Of a DNA stretch of 64,000 bases, positions 1 through 7,666 are shown in pieces (position 1 is the first letter of the stretch; each line of letters starts with the position of its first letter). Where the stretch lies: the NCBI RefSeq assembly GCF_009870125.1, contig NC_046683.1, forward strand, positions 48,375,869 through 48,439,868, written 5' to 3'. The stretch is from Drosophila pseudoobscura. Its lineage: Eukaryota; Arthropoda; Insecta; Diptera; Drosophilidae. The notes below the pieces were generated by a model, which ran no database searches, had not been told where the DNA came from, and saw only the letters and a list, made by a program, of their open reading frames with translations. A program made the translations under genes and the position numbers.

Positions 1-257
1 GTCTGGTTTGGGGCGCCCTCTTCTATTTCCAACGTGTCGGCCATGATTGAAATTCTATCACCCCCACCCCCAGCCTCAGCCCCACACCCCACACCCCACC
101 CGCACAATCAAGAATCACCCTGATTCCAGGCGCTTGCCTAAGACTGCATCTTACCCCCCAATTGTCCTTCGAGATGATGATTTCCTTGGAAGGGTCACGG
201 CCTCGCCCTCTGCCCTCTGCCAGGACATGGGGTGGACTCTAGCTCAAGGCCAAGAAG
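1..257. other. Host non-coding flank, left of the Polinton
   Basis: This stretch is C-rich with short CCCCA/CACCC runs and no convincing coding signal. A 73-codon open frame here runs straight into the transposon end and has proline/histidine-rich low-complexity content, so it is not taken as a gene. By context it is probably Cip4 intron or upstream sequence into which the element inserted. Confidence 0.5.
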
Positions 258-263
258 CATCTC
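258..263. repeat. Left target-site duplication (catctc)
   Basis: The six bases catctc directly precede the element end agtagtt. The same six bases directly follow the other end at 16936-16941. Six-base duplications are the hallmark of Polinton/Maverick integration, so this fixes the element boundary to the base. Confidence 0.93.
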
Positions 264-271
264 AGTAGTTA

Positions 272-278
272 TTATATA
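272..278 (-). promoter_or_regulatory. Outward-facing TATA box in the left Polinton tip
   Basis: Read on the minus strand the terminus contains TATATAA 9-15 bases inside the element end. A start about 30 bases downstream would fall in host DNA near 248. The identical motif in the inner arm serves the acidic 117-aa gene, which supports its being a real core promoter. Confidence 0.45.
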
Positions 279-665
279 GGCACTTTGCTATGGGACAGTG
301 GTAGGTACACAAAGGAGGAATATAAATTATAGAGAAAGTAGAAAGGTTCAAGGGCATCGAAACCGTTTTTCAGGAAACACTTAAAAAATACCTCTAAACT
401 ATCACATTAGATTCATTGCAAAGGGATGACCTACCTGTTTGAGGGTTGTTTGAATCGCAACACGGGACCAATCGTAAAAACAGGTTCATTGACAGTAAGT
501 GGGAGGAGAGAGAATATAAATGAGCGAAGGATCGATTTGAGAGGATTTTACATGGTTGAGAAACAGGATTAAGATCGAAGTTAGTTCACATTATCGCCGA
601 TAGGTGGCGCCACCAAGTAGTAAGGATACGGGACAGCGACTTTTTACACTGAATTACCAAATTCG

Positions 666-717
666 CAACATGTTGCAGCAACATTTGCTTAAGCATGTGC
701 AGCTTGGCAACATGTTG
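666..717. promoter_or_regulatory. Palindrome cluster in the left TIR spacer
   Basis: Two copies of the perfect palindrome CAACATGTTG (666-675, extended to 12 bp at 665-676, and 708-717) flank a third palindrome GCTTAAGC (687-694). Three dyads within 52 bp of otherwise AT-rich spacer look like protein-binding sites. A role in replication or promoter control is inference only. Confidence 0.45.
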
Positions 718-739
718 AATGTAAGTGTGCATCATATTG

Positions 740-890
740 CTATGTTATTACGTGATCATGTTAAATAAATACTTATAAGATATTTTATTAACATTGAATT
801 GGGAACCAATTTCTGCTATGTTATTAACTGGTCAAGTTAAATAAATACTTATAGGATATTTTATAAACATTGAATTGGGAAAACAAATGT
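740..890. repeat. Imperfect direct repeat of about 75 bp in the TIR spacer
   Basis: Two adjacent units share gctatgttatta, then a gt-rich variable stretch, then ttaaataaatacttata, g-atatttta and acattgaattgggaa. The first unit starts near 740 and the second near 818. The mirror copy lies at about 16309-16459. AT-rich direct repeats next to palindromes are often seen in origins or regulatory regions, but no function is shown. Confidence 0.75.
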
Positions 891-1436
891 GTGAAGTTTC
901 TGAAATTTACATCCTATAGAAAACATAGGTTGGAAACCTGGGTATCTAGATGTCCGTATAGAGGGTTGAATGGTAAGAGAACACAAATTAATGGAGATAT
1001 ATATAGGAGCACGCAAAGAATAAAATTATAATAGGAAGACATCAAAATTAATTAATGCTACTTAGAGTAAATATACGTCTGTCCCGTATCCTTACTACTT
1101 GGTGGCGCCACCTATCGGCGATAATGTGAACTAACTTCGATCTTAATCCTGTTTCTCAACCATGTAAAATCCTCTCAAATCGATCCTTCGCTCATTTATA
1201 TTCTCTCTCCTCCCACTTACTGTCAATGAACCTGTTTTTACGATTGGTCCCGTGTTGCGATTCAAACAACCCTCAAACAGGTAGGTCATCCCTTTGCAAT
1301 GAATCTAATGTGATAGTTTAGAGGTATTTTTTAAGTGTTTCCTGAAAAACGGTTTCGATGCCCTTGAACCTTTCTACTTTCTCTATAATTTATATTCCTC
1401 CTTTGTGTACCTACCACTGTCCCATAGCAAAGTGCC

Positions 1437-1443
1437 TATATAA
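1437..1443 (+). promoter_or_regulatory. TATA box of the left acidic TIR gene
   Basis: TATATAA lies about 59 bases before the ATG at 1496, giving an expected start near 1467 and a 5' leader of about 30 bases. The box lies inside the inner 373-bp arm, so the terminal sequence doubles as the promoter. The mirror copy for the right gene is at 15756-15762 on the minus strand. Confidence 0.6.
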
Positions 1444-1495
1444 TAACTACTCACAGCTAACAGCTAGGACATAAACTAGTAATCTTTCAACAACG

Positions 1496-1849
1496 ATGGA
1501 TGACCTTGAAATCATTTTTATCGATTCCCAACCGGAATCAACCATAAATCTGGACTCTCAGCCGAGCTCCGTAGACCTGTCCTTGATTTTTGGGATTAAG
1601 ACTCAAACCTATCTCGAGAGCAACTTGACCTGGTTAAGTGACATTAAATGGGATGATGACGACGATGACCCAAGGAATGCAACGTCTAATAATGATAATC
1701 CAGCATACATTTTCCCGGATGATGACAACATTTTCGATTTAGTAGATAATCAGGATGATGATAAAAGATCTCAACTCCAGGAACTACTTCGGGACGAAGA
1801 TGATGATGACTTAATTGCTGCGGTAAAATTAGCTGAGGCGAAATTTTAA
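1496..1849 (+). CDS. Acidic 117-aa protein encoded in the left TIR
   Basis: I do not recognise a family. The protein is strongly acidic: a hydrophobic start (LEIIFIDSQP), an internal run of six aspartates near residues 53-58, further DDD/DDDD clusters near 75, 87 and 101-104, and a short helical-looking tail (LIAAVKLAEAKF). No signal peptide, membrane segment or cysteine pattern is visible. It is downstream of a TATA box supplied by the inner 373-bp arm, and an AT-rich stretch with AATAATATA follows. An identical gene sits in the other TIR, so the element always carries two copies. A highly acidic protein could mimic DNA or act as a transcriptional activator, but both are guesses. The ATG at 1496 is the first in the frame after the predicted transcription start. 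Confidence 0.72.
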   Translation: MDDLEIIFIDSQPESTINLDSQPSSVDLSLIFGIKTQTYLESNLTWLSDIKWDDDDDDPRNATSNNDNPAYIFPDDDNIFDLVDNQDDDKRSQLQELLRDEDDDDLIAAVKLAEAKF

Positions 1850-2094
1850 TAATACGAATACATATTTATATAATAAGAATATTTTATGTATTTTTCTAAA
1901 AATAATATATACATATGTACATATATAATAAATATAACACATTTAACCACTATTTATTTTAAATGTTTCTGTTTTACTTTTGATTGGTTGAATTTCACTT
2001 CCTCTTATTACAAGAGAATCATAGGATTCGTTTGAAACAGGTTTCTTCCACGTGAGGATTACACAAAAAGAATAAGTGGATTTCAGGTAGAATA

Positions 2095-2212
2095 CTGATG
2101 CTTTTGAATGAATTTATTGAGTAATTTTCACATCATTTTATACTTAGTTGGTAAATTTATGTAAAGGTATTTATATTTAAAACGCACAGATTATTTCATT
2201 TTTAAATAAATA
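2095..2212. other. Intergenic, AT-rich, inside the left TIR boundary
   Basis: Short AT-rich segment between the TIR edge and the stop of the small zinc-finger gene. It probably holds the 3' end of that gene; no other feature is seen. Confidence 0.5.
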
Positions 2213-2437
2213 TTATATTTTTCGCTTTAATTCCATGTTATGCTTAAATAAAATATGCATATTGAAGTCAATTCTCAACCAAAACAGTTCAGTTCCTGGA
2301 CATAAGTAACATCGATAAAATGATGATTTTGATTTTGAATAACTAAAGTTGTGGATTTTTAAGGTGTGTTTTTTCAGTTCATTGCGGGAACTAAAAGATG
2401 TTTTTAAATAACACAACTCGCAATGAAATGTCCTCAT
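2213..2437 (-). CDS. Small C2H2 zinc-finger protein (74 aa) of the Polinton
   Basis: Two finger-like modules are visible: CELCYLK...KKHTLKIH near residues 6-29 (C-x2-C ... H-x4-H) and CYLCPG...NMHILFKH near residues 43-66 (C-x2-C ... H-x4-H). Little else is present, so it is essentially a two-finger nucleic-acid or protein-binding module. A TATATAAG box lies upstream on the minus strand at about 2482-2488, 45-50 bases before the ATG at 2437. The gene is transcribed toward the left TIR, back to back with the OB-like gene to its right. It may regulate the element; that is inference. The second finger has an unusually long loop and may be degenerate. Confidence 0.65.
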   Translation of the reverse strand: MRTFHCELCYLKTSFSSRNELKKHTLKIHNFSYSKSKSSFYRCYLCPGTELFWLRIDFNMHILFKHNMELKRKI

Positions 2438-2828
2438 TTCGAAGTGAAAGTGAACTAACCTATCTCAGTAACTTACAGTTCTTATATAGGAAGTGAACAG
2501 CATATGAACAAAAATTCTATGCATTTTGTTCTGTTTATATAATTTTTTCATGTTGACGGTTATATAAGACCCAACATGTAAATATAATATTTGAAACAAT
2601 ATATACAGCAGTGTATCCATAATTTATCCCTTATTACTCAACCACCAATCAGACTTGAGACATCTGGCCATTACAGCTTTAAAACCATTTACTTATTATC
2701 ACTCAACTACCAATCTGCTCAGATCACATTTGTATAAAATTGAATTAATGAGAGTATAAAAGATCATGCAATCTTTTAAATAATTTAGTATAAAATCGTT
2801 AGTAGGTTGAATAGTTTCTATTACTATA
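2438..2828. promoter_or_regulatory. Divergent promoter region between two small Polinton genes
   Basis: It holds a minus-strand TATA (about 2482) for the zinc-finger gene and a plus-strand TATAAAA (about 2754) for the gene starting at 2829. A further TATATAAG on the plus strand near 2559 has no obvious gene. A short direct repeat (ctcaaccaccaatc near 2638 and ctcaactaccaatc near 2702) lies between them and could be a binding-site pair. Confidence 0.5.
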
Positions 2829-3213
2829 ATGGTATGTAAGAATATTTAAATCTCTATATAGAAAATGATAAGCACTTCATCAAATATATACCTAGGCTTT
2901 CCTAGAATTACTTAACGAGACAAAGCCGGCGGTTGGATACACCAAGGTTGAGGACCTATGCATAGGATTTGAGTACAAGATCAATGGATGTAAAATCAAA
3001 AAAACATCATTTGGAAATAAAGTAGTCCTTTATTTATCTGATAAGGACAACGAACCGCTTTGGATATTTTTACCTAAAAGTTATGTGACCAAATTTTCCA
3101 CAAAAACACCCTTTAAGATGTTGAAGGAGCATGGAATCTCACATCTTATATATAAAGGAAAAGAGATGAATAGATATAGCACTGCCCATTTCCAATTTAT
3201 ATGTAAAGAGTAA
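2829..3213 (+). CDS. Small Polinton protein (106 aa) with OB-fold-like pattern; intron right after the ATG
   Basis: The open frame 2896-3213 has no usable upstream start: it follows an acceptor (tatacctag) at 2895. Sixty-four bases earlier, ATG at 2829-2831 is followed at once by the donor GTATGT. Joining the two gives Met plus 105 residues in frame, with a TATAAAA box about 75 bases upstream. The protein reads as strand (GFEYKING), strand (GNKVVLYLSD), strand (PLWIFLPKSY), helix (FKMLKEHG), strand (SHLIYKGK), strand (AHFQFICK), the order expected of an OB fold. The FLP-[KR]-x-Y and YKG signatures recall small proteins I associate with insect virus-like elements. A single-stranded-DNA-binding role beside a protein-primed polymerase would make sense but is inference. 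AATAAA-like sequence follows the stop. Confidence 0.68.
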
Positions 3214-3311
3214 ATAAAGAGTTCCCATTATATATATGTAAGAGAAGAAGAGACAACTATACATGTAAAGACAAAAATAAAGAAAAAGGTTACGAATATA
3301 CACACATATGT

Positions 3312-3370
3312 AAAAAAGAGATGGCTAGATATAGTACTTATCATTTCCAATACATGGGTAAAGAAAAATA
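3312..3370 (+). pseudogene. Decayed tandem duplicate of the 3' end of the 106-aa gene
   Basis: The segment beginning aaaagagatggctagatata closely matches the last coding codons of the gene ending at 3213 (aaaagagatgaatagatata), followed by shared catttccaat and gtaaag blocks. It lacks the rest of the gene. It looks like the remnant of a second copy that has been deleted. Confidence 0.55.
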
Positions 3371-3485
3371 TAAGGGAAACATAGCAAAGACGTGGATATA
3401 AAGAGTCCTGCTCTTTGAAACATTATCAGTAATAGATTCAAGAAGTCAGCTGCAAGATGCATGCCAAACAAATAAAACTTTTTTA

Positions 3486-3755
3486 ATGCAATTCGAGGAG
3501 ATGATCTTCGAGGAGCACGTACAAATTCTTGAAAATTTGATGAGAATTTTGGAAGATCTGGAGGAAAAGGAGCTTCAGTACTCCAAGTTTGGCTTTCATT
3601 ATAAGCTATGCCCCTGGAGTGATGACGATGCAACGGACGGACCTGACACATGCCTGTGTCATACCCTACCAAATAAGAAAGCAGAAGCTATAGACCTAAT
3701 GTTAAAGTACTATAACTTAAATAAAAGAATGTATCCCAGCTCAAAAATTCAATAA
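3486..3755 (+). CDS. Small acidic protein of unknown function (89 aa)
   Basis: I do not recognise a family. The N-terminal half is a likely helix (EEMIFEEHVQILENLMRIL), followed by a cysteine-containing acidic stretch (CPWSDDDATDG, then CLCH) and a helical C-terminus. A TATAAAG box near 3396 with a TCAGT initiator about 30 bases on gives a plausible promoter, and AATAAA overlaps the stop region (about 3751). A nine-codon upstream frame (ATG at 3457) ends in TAATG, so its stop overlaps this start codon. An opposing 115-codon frame on the other strand is less convincing: no promoter and odd composition. It lies between the left small genes and the late virion block. Confidence 0.5.
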   Translation: MQFEEMIFEEHVQILENLMRILEDLEEKELQYSKFGFHYKLCPWSDDDATDGPDTCLCHTLPNKKAEAIDLMLKYYNLNKRMYPSSKIQ

Positions 3756-3788
3756 ACATCTTAAATGTCTCTGAAATAATATTGTGTT

Positions 3789-4247
3789 TTATTTTAAACG
3801 AATTTTCTTAAACATTTTTATTATTAACTTATCATTATAGTTAAAATCATTTTTCTTAAATTGTTTTAAAAAACAATTTAATGTTTTTTTGCTGCTTTTA
3901 AATATTCCATATAGGATACAGTAATGACCGCATGTATTTGAAAAATAACCTTGCAGTGGTTGTTTATTAAATGTAAACTTTATGGAATTTTTCCTTAATA
4001 TTTTTAAAAATTCTTTATTTTGAGGATATTGACCATATGAATCAAAAAATTCGGCTGAATATTTGTTTTCAAAGTAAAAAGCAACCCAATGAGTTCCTGA
4101 ATAGCTTGAAGAATCTGTGTTTGCTATTATTAAAGCAGGATATTTCGAAATTACTTGAGGCAGCTGATCAGAGGGATAAACTCCTTTAAAAATTCTTTTT
4201 GTTTTTGAATGCTTGGAAAGCAACTTATCGATTTGTAATGTATTCAT
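3789..4247 (-). CDS. Adenain-like cysteine protease (152 aa), virion maturation protease
   Basis: Homologue of the adenovirus-type/ULP1-like cysteine protease that processes capsid proteins in Polintons and related viruses. The catalytic order is visible: His53 in GTHWVAFYF, Asp69 in EFFDSYG, the oxyanion Gln99 in LQG, and nucleophile Cys106 in TCGHYC. Length is short but normal for this family. It is the last gene of the minus-strand virion block, with its ATG only 2 bases after the major-capsid stop, so the two are probably made from one transcript or by reinitiation. All catalytic residues are intact. Substrates are presumably the basic minor proteins encoded upstream. Confidence 0.92.
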   Translation of the reverse strand: MNTLQIDKLLSKHSKTKRIFKGVYPSDQLPQVISKYPALIIANTDSSSYSGTHWVAFYFENKYSAEFFDSYGQYPQNKEFLKILRKNSIKFTFNKQPLQGYFSNTCGHYCILYGIFKSSKKTLNCFLKQFKKNDFNYNDKLIIKMFKKIRLK

Positions 4248-4249
4248 TT

Positions 4250-5542
4250 TTACAATAGTACACGAATATTTCTATGTTTATCAATATCAATCATTGAGTC
4301 ATATTCACAGTATACCAGACAAGTAACTGCTTCTGTAAGAGGCTCCGAAAATCGTCCTTCAATTCGGATGGCTCCTTGTGATATTAAATTTGAGCATACA
4401 GTTGAATTGTGATGGTCTGCTGTTAGGTCAAATGCTAATATAAAACTATTTTTATCAAACATTTCCTTTGTAATTTGTAAGCCTCGATCATAATGTTTTA
4501 TTCCACTTGATCTGAATAGCATATTATATCCTCTAGAGCTTTGAGCATTTTCAGAGTTCGAGAAATCAAACTCAAGTGCCTGCGATGGTACTTGTACTCC
4601 ATTAACCAATAGATTAAAGCGTTGAATTTTAAAATGTTCAAAATGGAAGGGGTTTAATGCCCGATTTCCAGAATATGATTTGTTTTTTACCATGCAAAAA
4701 ACCAAAAAATTGGGAAGCTGTCCAATAACTGCATTGTCAATTGATAATGTATTATTTCCTGGATATATTGTAAATGATTTTACTTGAACTTTGCTGTATG
4801 GATAAATGGCATTTTTAGTTTGTAAAACATGATGATGAGCCAATAAAATGCTCGGATTAATAGTTATGTGGTTCATGAATAGTTGGGCCTCCAATATTTT
4901 AAGATTTGATTCAGTTTCAGATTCCATTAAATAAAATGCTGTTTTTTCAATGTTAAAAGTAATCCTCAAATCTACATTATTTATAAGCAGTTTTGGTTGA
5001 TTAAATATATCTCCATGAACTTTTCCGAATAGTTCAACCTTATTACTGTTTTGAAAAATATTTTTGAGCATAATGGATCCATCGGTGTTAACGTATCTAC
5101 CAGATAATAATTTACCATAATTAGGATAATAACCTTGAGTGGCTAAGTGACTTTCACTGGCATCACTGCCATAGTTTAAAATCGTTTGCAAATACGATCT
5201 ATAATGATAGTTATTATCACTCTGAGAAACCAAAATATTATTTAAATATACGGACGAACTTCTAAACATTGAATGCAAAATATTATTCACTACTCCAACA
5301 TCGTTTCCTTCAATGTTGGTATTATCACTTTTTCTTAGTTGCACAACAAGTCTTAAGTAAACACTTGATAGGTCTCGATATGTTTCCCCATTTCCTAAGC
5401 AAACGAATTCAATTGAAGAAGCACTGTCCAACGAAGCTATGGGGTTATATGAAACTTCTTCTGTTCTCAGAATAGAGCTTTGTGTAGGATGTGGCTCAAA
5501 TAGATCCAATTCGCTTTTCATACATTCAATATGGGTGGTCAT
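4250..5542 (-). CDS. Major capsid protein, double jelly-roll (430 aa)
   Basis: Polinton hexon-like major capsid protein. Recognisable family features include the start with LDLFEPHPTQSSI, the SSIEFVCLGNGETYRDL block, LRLVVQL, the NNILHSMFRSSSVYLNN block near residue 85-100, YHYRSYLQTILNYG, and a C-terminal EGRFSEPL...CLVYCEYD. Predicted beta content is high throughout, as expected for two jelly rolls. The length of about 430 is slightly short against many Polinton capsids but contains both ends of the family. It lies between the pX-like minor protein and the protease in a tightly packed block. The frame is intact. Assembly into particles is known only by analogy with related viruses. Confidence 0.9.
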   Translation of the reverse strand: MTTHIECMKSELDLFEPHPTQSSILRTEEVSYNPIASLDSASSIEFVCLGNGETYRDLSSVYLRLVVQLRKSDNTNIEGNDVGVVNNILHSMFRSSSVYLNNILVSQSDNNYHYRSYLQTILNYGSDASESHLATQGYYPNYGKLLSGRYVNTDGSIMLKNIFQNSNKVELFGKVHGDIFNQPKLLINNVDLRITFNIEKTAFYLMESETESNLKILEAQLFMNHITINPSILLAHHHVLQTKNAIYPYSKVQVKSFTIYPGNNTLSIDNAVIGQLPNFLVFCMVKNKSYSGNRALNPFHFEHFKIQRFNLLVNGVQVPSQALEFDFSNSENAQSSRGYNMLFRSSGIKHYDRGLQITKEMFDKNSFILAFDLTADHHNSTVCSNLISQGAIRIEGRFSEPLTEAVTCLVYCEYDSMIDIDKHRNIRVLL

Positions 5543-5570
5543 TTTGATTTAGAAAAAATGTCTCTTATAG

Positions 5571-6008
5571 TTAATTTCTTTGTTGATTTTTTTTTTTGGT
5601 TCTCGACTGCGTATGTTTGCTTCCTTCTTTAGATGATAAATGAGATAGTTTTTTCCTAGACCTTCTCTTTTTATTCTTTTTACCTGCCCCATTCTGGAAT
5701 CGGGTTAACTTATTAATGGCTTTATTTGACAGGTTTTGCAAAGCAATTTTACTTTGTTCTTGGATAATAGTTCTTAAAGGTTTTCGACCAAACTCATTTA
5801 TTACTGCCTTTCCAGTCTCAGTAGCTTGGTTTTTAATAGCGTTTATCCCCGAAAGGAATAGTGGTTTTATGTAATTAAAAAGACCACTAAAAAAGTTCCC
5901 AATTCCTCTACCTTGTTGGATAACTCTGGGTGAAACATAAAGACTTCCTATATGATTCAACCCTCCTCCACACTGATTTAAATAATATTGTTGATAAGAT
6001 TTCGTCAT
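5571..6008 (-). CDS. Basic minor virion protein, pVI/pX-like (145 aa)
   Basis: A widespread insect Polinton family by pattern: a Gln/Gly-rich N-terminus (YQQYYLNQCGGG), the block VIQQGRGIGNFFSGLFNYI (about 30-49) that forms an amphipathic, membrane-active-looking helix, then KPLFLSGINAIKNQATETGK, and a very basic lysine/arginine-rich tail. Proteins of this kind are compared with adenovirus minor capsid protein VI or core proteins and are probably protease substrates. The exact equivalence is uncertain. It sits directly upstream of the major capsid gene with a 28-base gap. Confidence 0.7.
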   Translation of the reverse strand: MTKSYQQYYLNQCGGGLNHIGSLYVSPRVIQQGRGIGNFFSGLFNYIKPLFLSGINAIKNQATETGKAVINEFGRKPLRTIIQEQSKIALQNLSNKAINKLTRFQNGAGKKNKKRRSRKKLSHLSSKEGSKHTQSRTKKKNQQRN

Positions 6009-6054
6009 GATGGTTATTTCTACTCTGAATAAATTTCCATCTTTACAGTATTAT

Positions 6055-6606
6055 TTATAGCATTTCTTTTCGTTTTTTAAAGTGAAGGGTAACAAAAATT
6101 GGAATTGCTGAAGATTCAAATGGTACTTTATACCCTTTGGAATCGGTAATTAAGATCGAAATTTCTTTTGGAGACCATATTTCAATGGGATAATATTCAA
6201 TATTGTTGAATTGTATAAGTTGCTCTTTTCCATTATAATGTAATACTCGAAGACATCGAGGTCTTTTATTTCCAACACATCTTGGTTTGATAATGTCAGT
6301 GTAAACAAAAATCAAACCATTTTGAAACTGTTCAGACTCTATTGACTCATTTTCATATCGAAATGTTTCTCCATTTACTAAGCTAATAACGAATTCTGTT
6401 GTTTCTTCAGATGCGATTGAGGTATTCTCAGGCCTGCTTTTTATACATTTATTTAGATATAAGTCTGTAATTCCTACTTCCCAGTCATCGTTCATGTTTT
6501 CAGGAATATTTACAATGTTTGTAAATGCACACTTAACGTTATCATGATATACATTTAACGAATCATTACTAAGTAATGTCACGAAAAACTCTGTTACATT
6601 TACCAT
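6055..6606 (-). CDS. Penton-like minor capsid protein, single jelly-roll (183 aa)
   Basis: Matches the Polinton minor-capsid/penton pattern: N-terminal FFVTLLSNDSLNVYHDN, WEVGITDLYL (about 42-51), FVYTDIIKPRCVG (about 100-112), LRVL, YYPIEIW, ISILITDSKGYKVPF (about 150-164) and the C-terminal VTLHFKK. In related elements this protein occupies the five-fold vertices. It is somewhat short for the family but covers both ends. It is transcribed with the other virion genes on the minus strand. Confidence 0.8.
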   Translation of the reverse strand: MVNVTEFFVTLLSNDSLNVYHDNVKCAFTNIVNIPENMNDDWEVGITDLYLNKCIKSRPENTSIASEETTEFVISLVNGETFRYENESIESEQFQNGLIFVYTDIIKPRCVGNKRPRCLRVLHYNGKEQLIQFNNIEYYPIEIWSPKEISILITDSKGYKVPFESSAIPIFVTLHFKKRKEML

Positions 6607-6633
6607 TTTTAGTTCTACGTTCTTTGCAGTTTA

Positions 6634-7320
6634 TTAATTATAGGATAACCAATTAATTTTGTTCTTTCCAATTTGCACGGCCTTACTGTTTCTAACAGCC
6701 CTCATCAACTTTTCTCGTCCACTTACGTATTTCAAGTCTTGAAATGGATTTGATTCACTTTTATACCTCTTAAGTTTTACTCTTAGCTTTCGCTGTTTAT
6801 CAGTAAGCTTCACTTTAGTCAATGCTGATTTTTTTGATGCTTGAGTGTCTAAAAATGAGGTATCCTCAACTTTACGCTTATTAGGTTTTGAGTTGAAAGA
6901 TTTTTCGGTCAGAAAATCTTCATCATCGATGTCGTTAGGTAAATCAGAGAACTCATTTGTGATAGAGAGTTCCTTTTTTGAGGACTCATTATTTTTATTG
7001 TTAAGAATGGAAGTGTTAGGTTTTACATCTAACCAAACTGACTCGTCTTGGGTTTGTATTCCAATGCTTTGAGGTGATGAAAGTCGTTTGTTCTGCGTAG
7101 TTCGTATATCCATTGTCTTATTTCTTTTTTTATTTTGATAGTAACACAATTCTTGACGTATTTTAATCCATTTATTAAAGTCGCTAGTTTTTTTATCATT
7201 TAAAATAGGCAAAAACGTTATATTTATTAAATCGTTTTTCTGGGCATTATTTACCAATTTTTGATATGCATTCGGATGCATTAAAATAACTTTGGTTAAT
7301 TGATGCTTATTTTTAAGCAT
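6634..7320 (-). CDS. Basic lysine/serine-rich protein of the virion block (228 aa), unknown
   Basis: I do not recognise a domain. It begins with a possibly folded segment (about 1-65) including KVILMHPNAYQKLV and FNKWIKIRQELCYYQ. A low-complexity linker rich in Asn, Ser, Asp and Lys follows (about 70-160). It ends in a basic segment with KLTDKQRKLRVKLKRY and KINWLSYN. Its ATG overlaps the stop of the preceding gene by 8 bases (ATGCTTAA), so translation is probably coupled. By position and charge it could be a DNA-binding core protein or scaffold, but this is inference. Confidence 0.65.
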   Translation of the reverse strand: MLKNKHQLTKVILMHPNAYQKLVNNAQKNDLINITFLPILNDKKTSDFNKWIKIRQELCYYQNKKRNKTMDIRTTQNKRLSSPQSIGIQTQDESVWLDVKPNTSILNNKNNESSKKELSITNEFSDLPNDIDDEDFLTEKSFNSKPNKRKVEDTSFLDTQASKKSALTKVKLTDKQRKLRVKLKRYKSESNPFQDLKYVSGREKLMRAVRNSKAVQIGKNKINWLSYN

Positions 7321-7666
7321 TGTTCAATATTTTTCCAAAAATCCCCGAAAGCAATGAACTTATTAAAACAGGTAAAAATCCTCCTTTTTGGATGAGAACT
7401 TTTCTCTTAGAATTTATTGACCGTTTTGGACATGAAATAAGACGTAATGCATTTTTATACTTTTTTAGAGCATATAGTTGCTTTTTTGATATCTTATGAT
7501 TTCCTCGCAGAGTATTCAACACTATCTCCACTAATGCTTTTACTAACTCAATGTCACAATTACTTATAATTGCATTTCGAAGTTTATTATTTGCCCTTTT
7601 GAGCACATACAATAAATGTTTGTTCGCTTTCAGTCGATTTAGATTCTTTTTGTAAACCATTTTCAT
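7313..7666 (-). CDS. Small basic protein with C-terminal GGFLP motif, Polinton minor protein (about 117 aa)
   Basis: The frame extends upstream to 7726, but the family-like region begins at MKMVYKKN (ATG at 7666), so that start is used; MVYKKN at 7660 is also possible. It has a helical segment (LKRANNKLRNAIIS...LVKALVEIVLNTLRGNHKI) and ends QKGGFLPVLISSLLSGIFGKI, a hydrophobic amphipathic tail seen in many insect Polinton small proteins. It overlaps the 3' end of the ATPase gene by 80 bases in another frame and overlaps the next gene by 8. Function is unknown; a minor capsid or core role is likely from position. Confidence 0.65.
   Translation of the reverse strand: MKMVYKKNLNRLKANKHLLYVLKRANNKLRNAIISNCDIELVKALVEIVLNTLRGNHKISKKQLYALKKYKNALRLISCPKRSINSKRKVLIQKGGFLPVLISSLLSGIFGKILNNA

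Larger units (their letters stand above)
264..1451. repeat. Foldback terminus: 373-bp arms (264-636 and 1079-1451) around a 442-bp spacer
   Basis: The sequence from the element tip to ggacag (264-636) reappears inverted at 1079-1451, ending at the same terminal ACTACT sequence. The outer 1.2 kb of the TIR is therefore a large palindrome with a 442-bp loop, resembling a small element with its own TIRs placed at the Polinton end. The same arrangement occurs at the other end. Confidence 0.93.
264..2094 (+). repeat. Left terminal inverted repeat of the Polinton (1,831 bp)
   Basis: Inverted match of 15105-16935; coordinates mirror exactly (x and 17199-x). Similarity stops abruptly just after the shared gtagaata. 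It contains, from outside in: a 373-bp terminal arm, a 442-bp spacer, an inverted copy of the arm, the acidic 117-aa gene and about 245 bp of AT-rich 3' sequence. The length is unusual for the family, where several hundred bases is common, because it carries a whole gene and a nested foldback. Confidence 0.95.

Noticed and set aside
47..268. 73-codon open frame at the left edge
   Set aside because: Low-complexity Pro/His content and it ends inside the transposon tip, so the frame is a product of the insertion.
3325..3672. 115-codon minus-strand frame opposite the 89-aa gene
   Set aside because: No promoter, no recognisable motif; the plus-strand frame has a TATA box, initiator and AATAAA.
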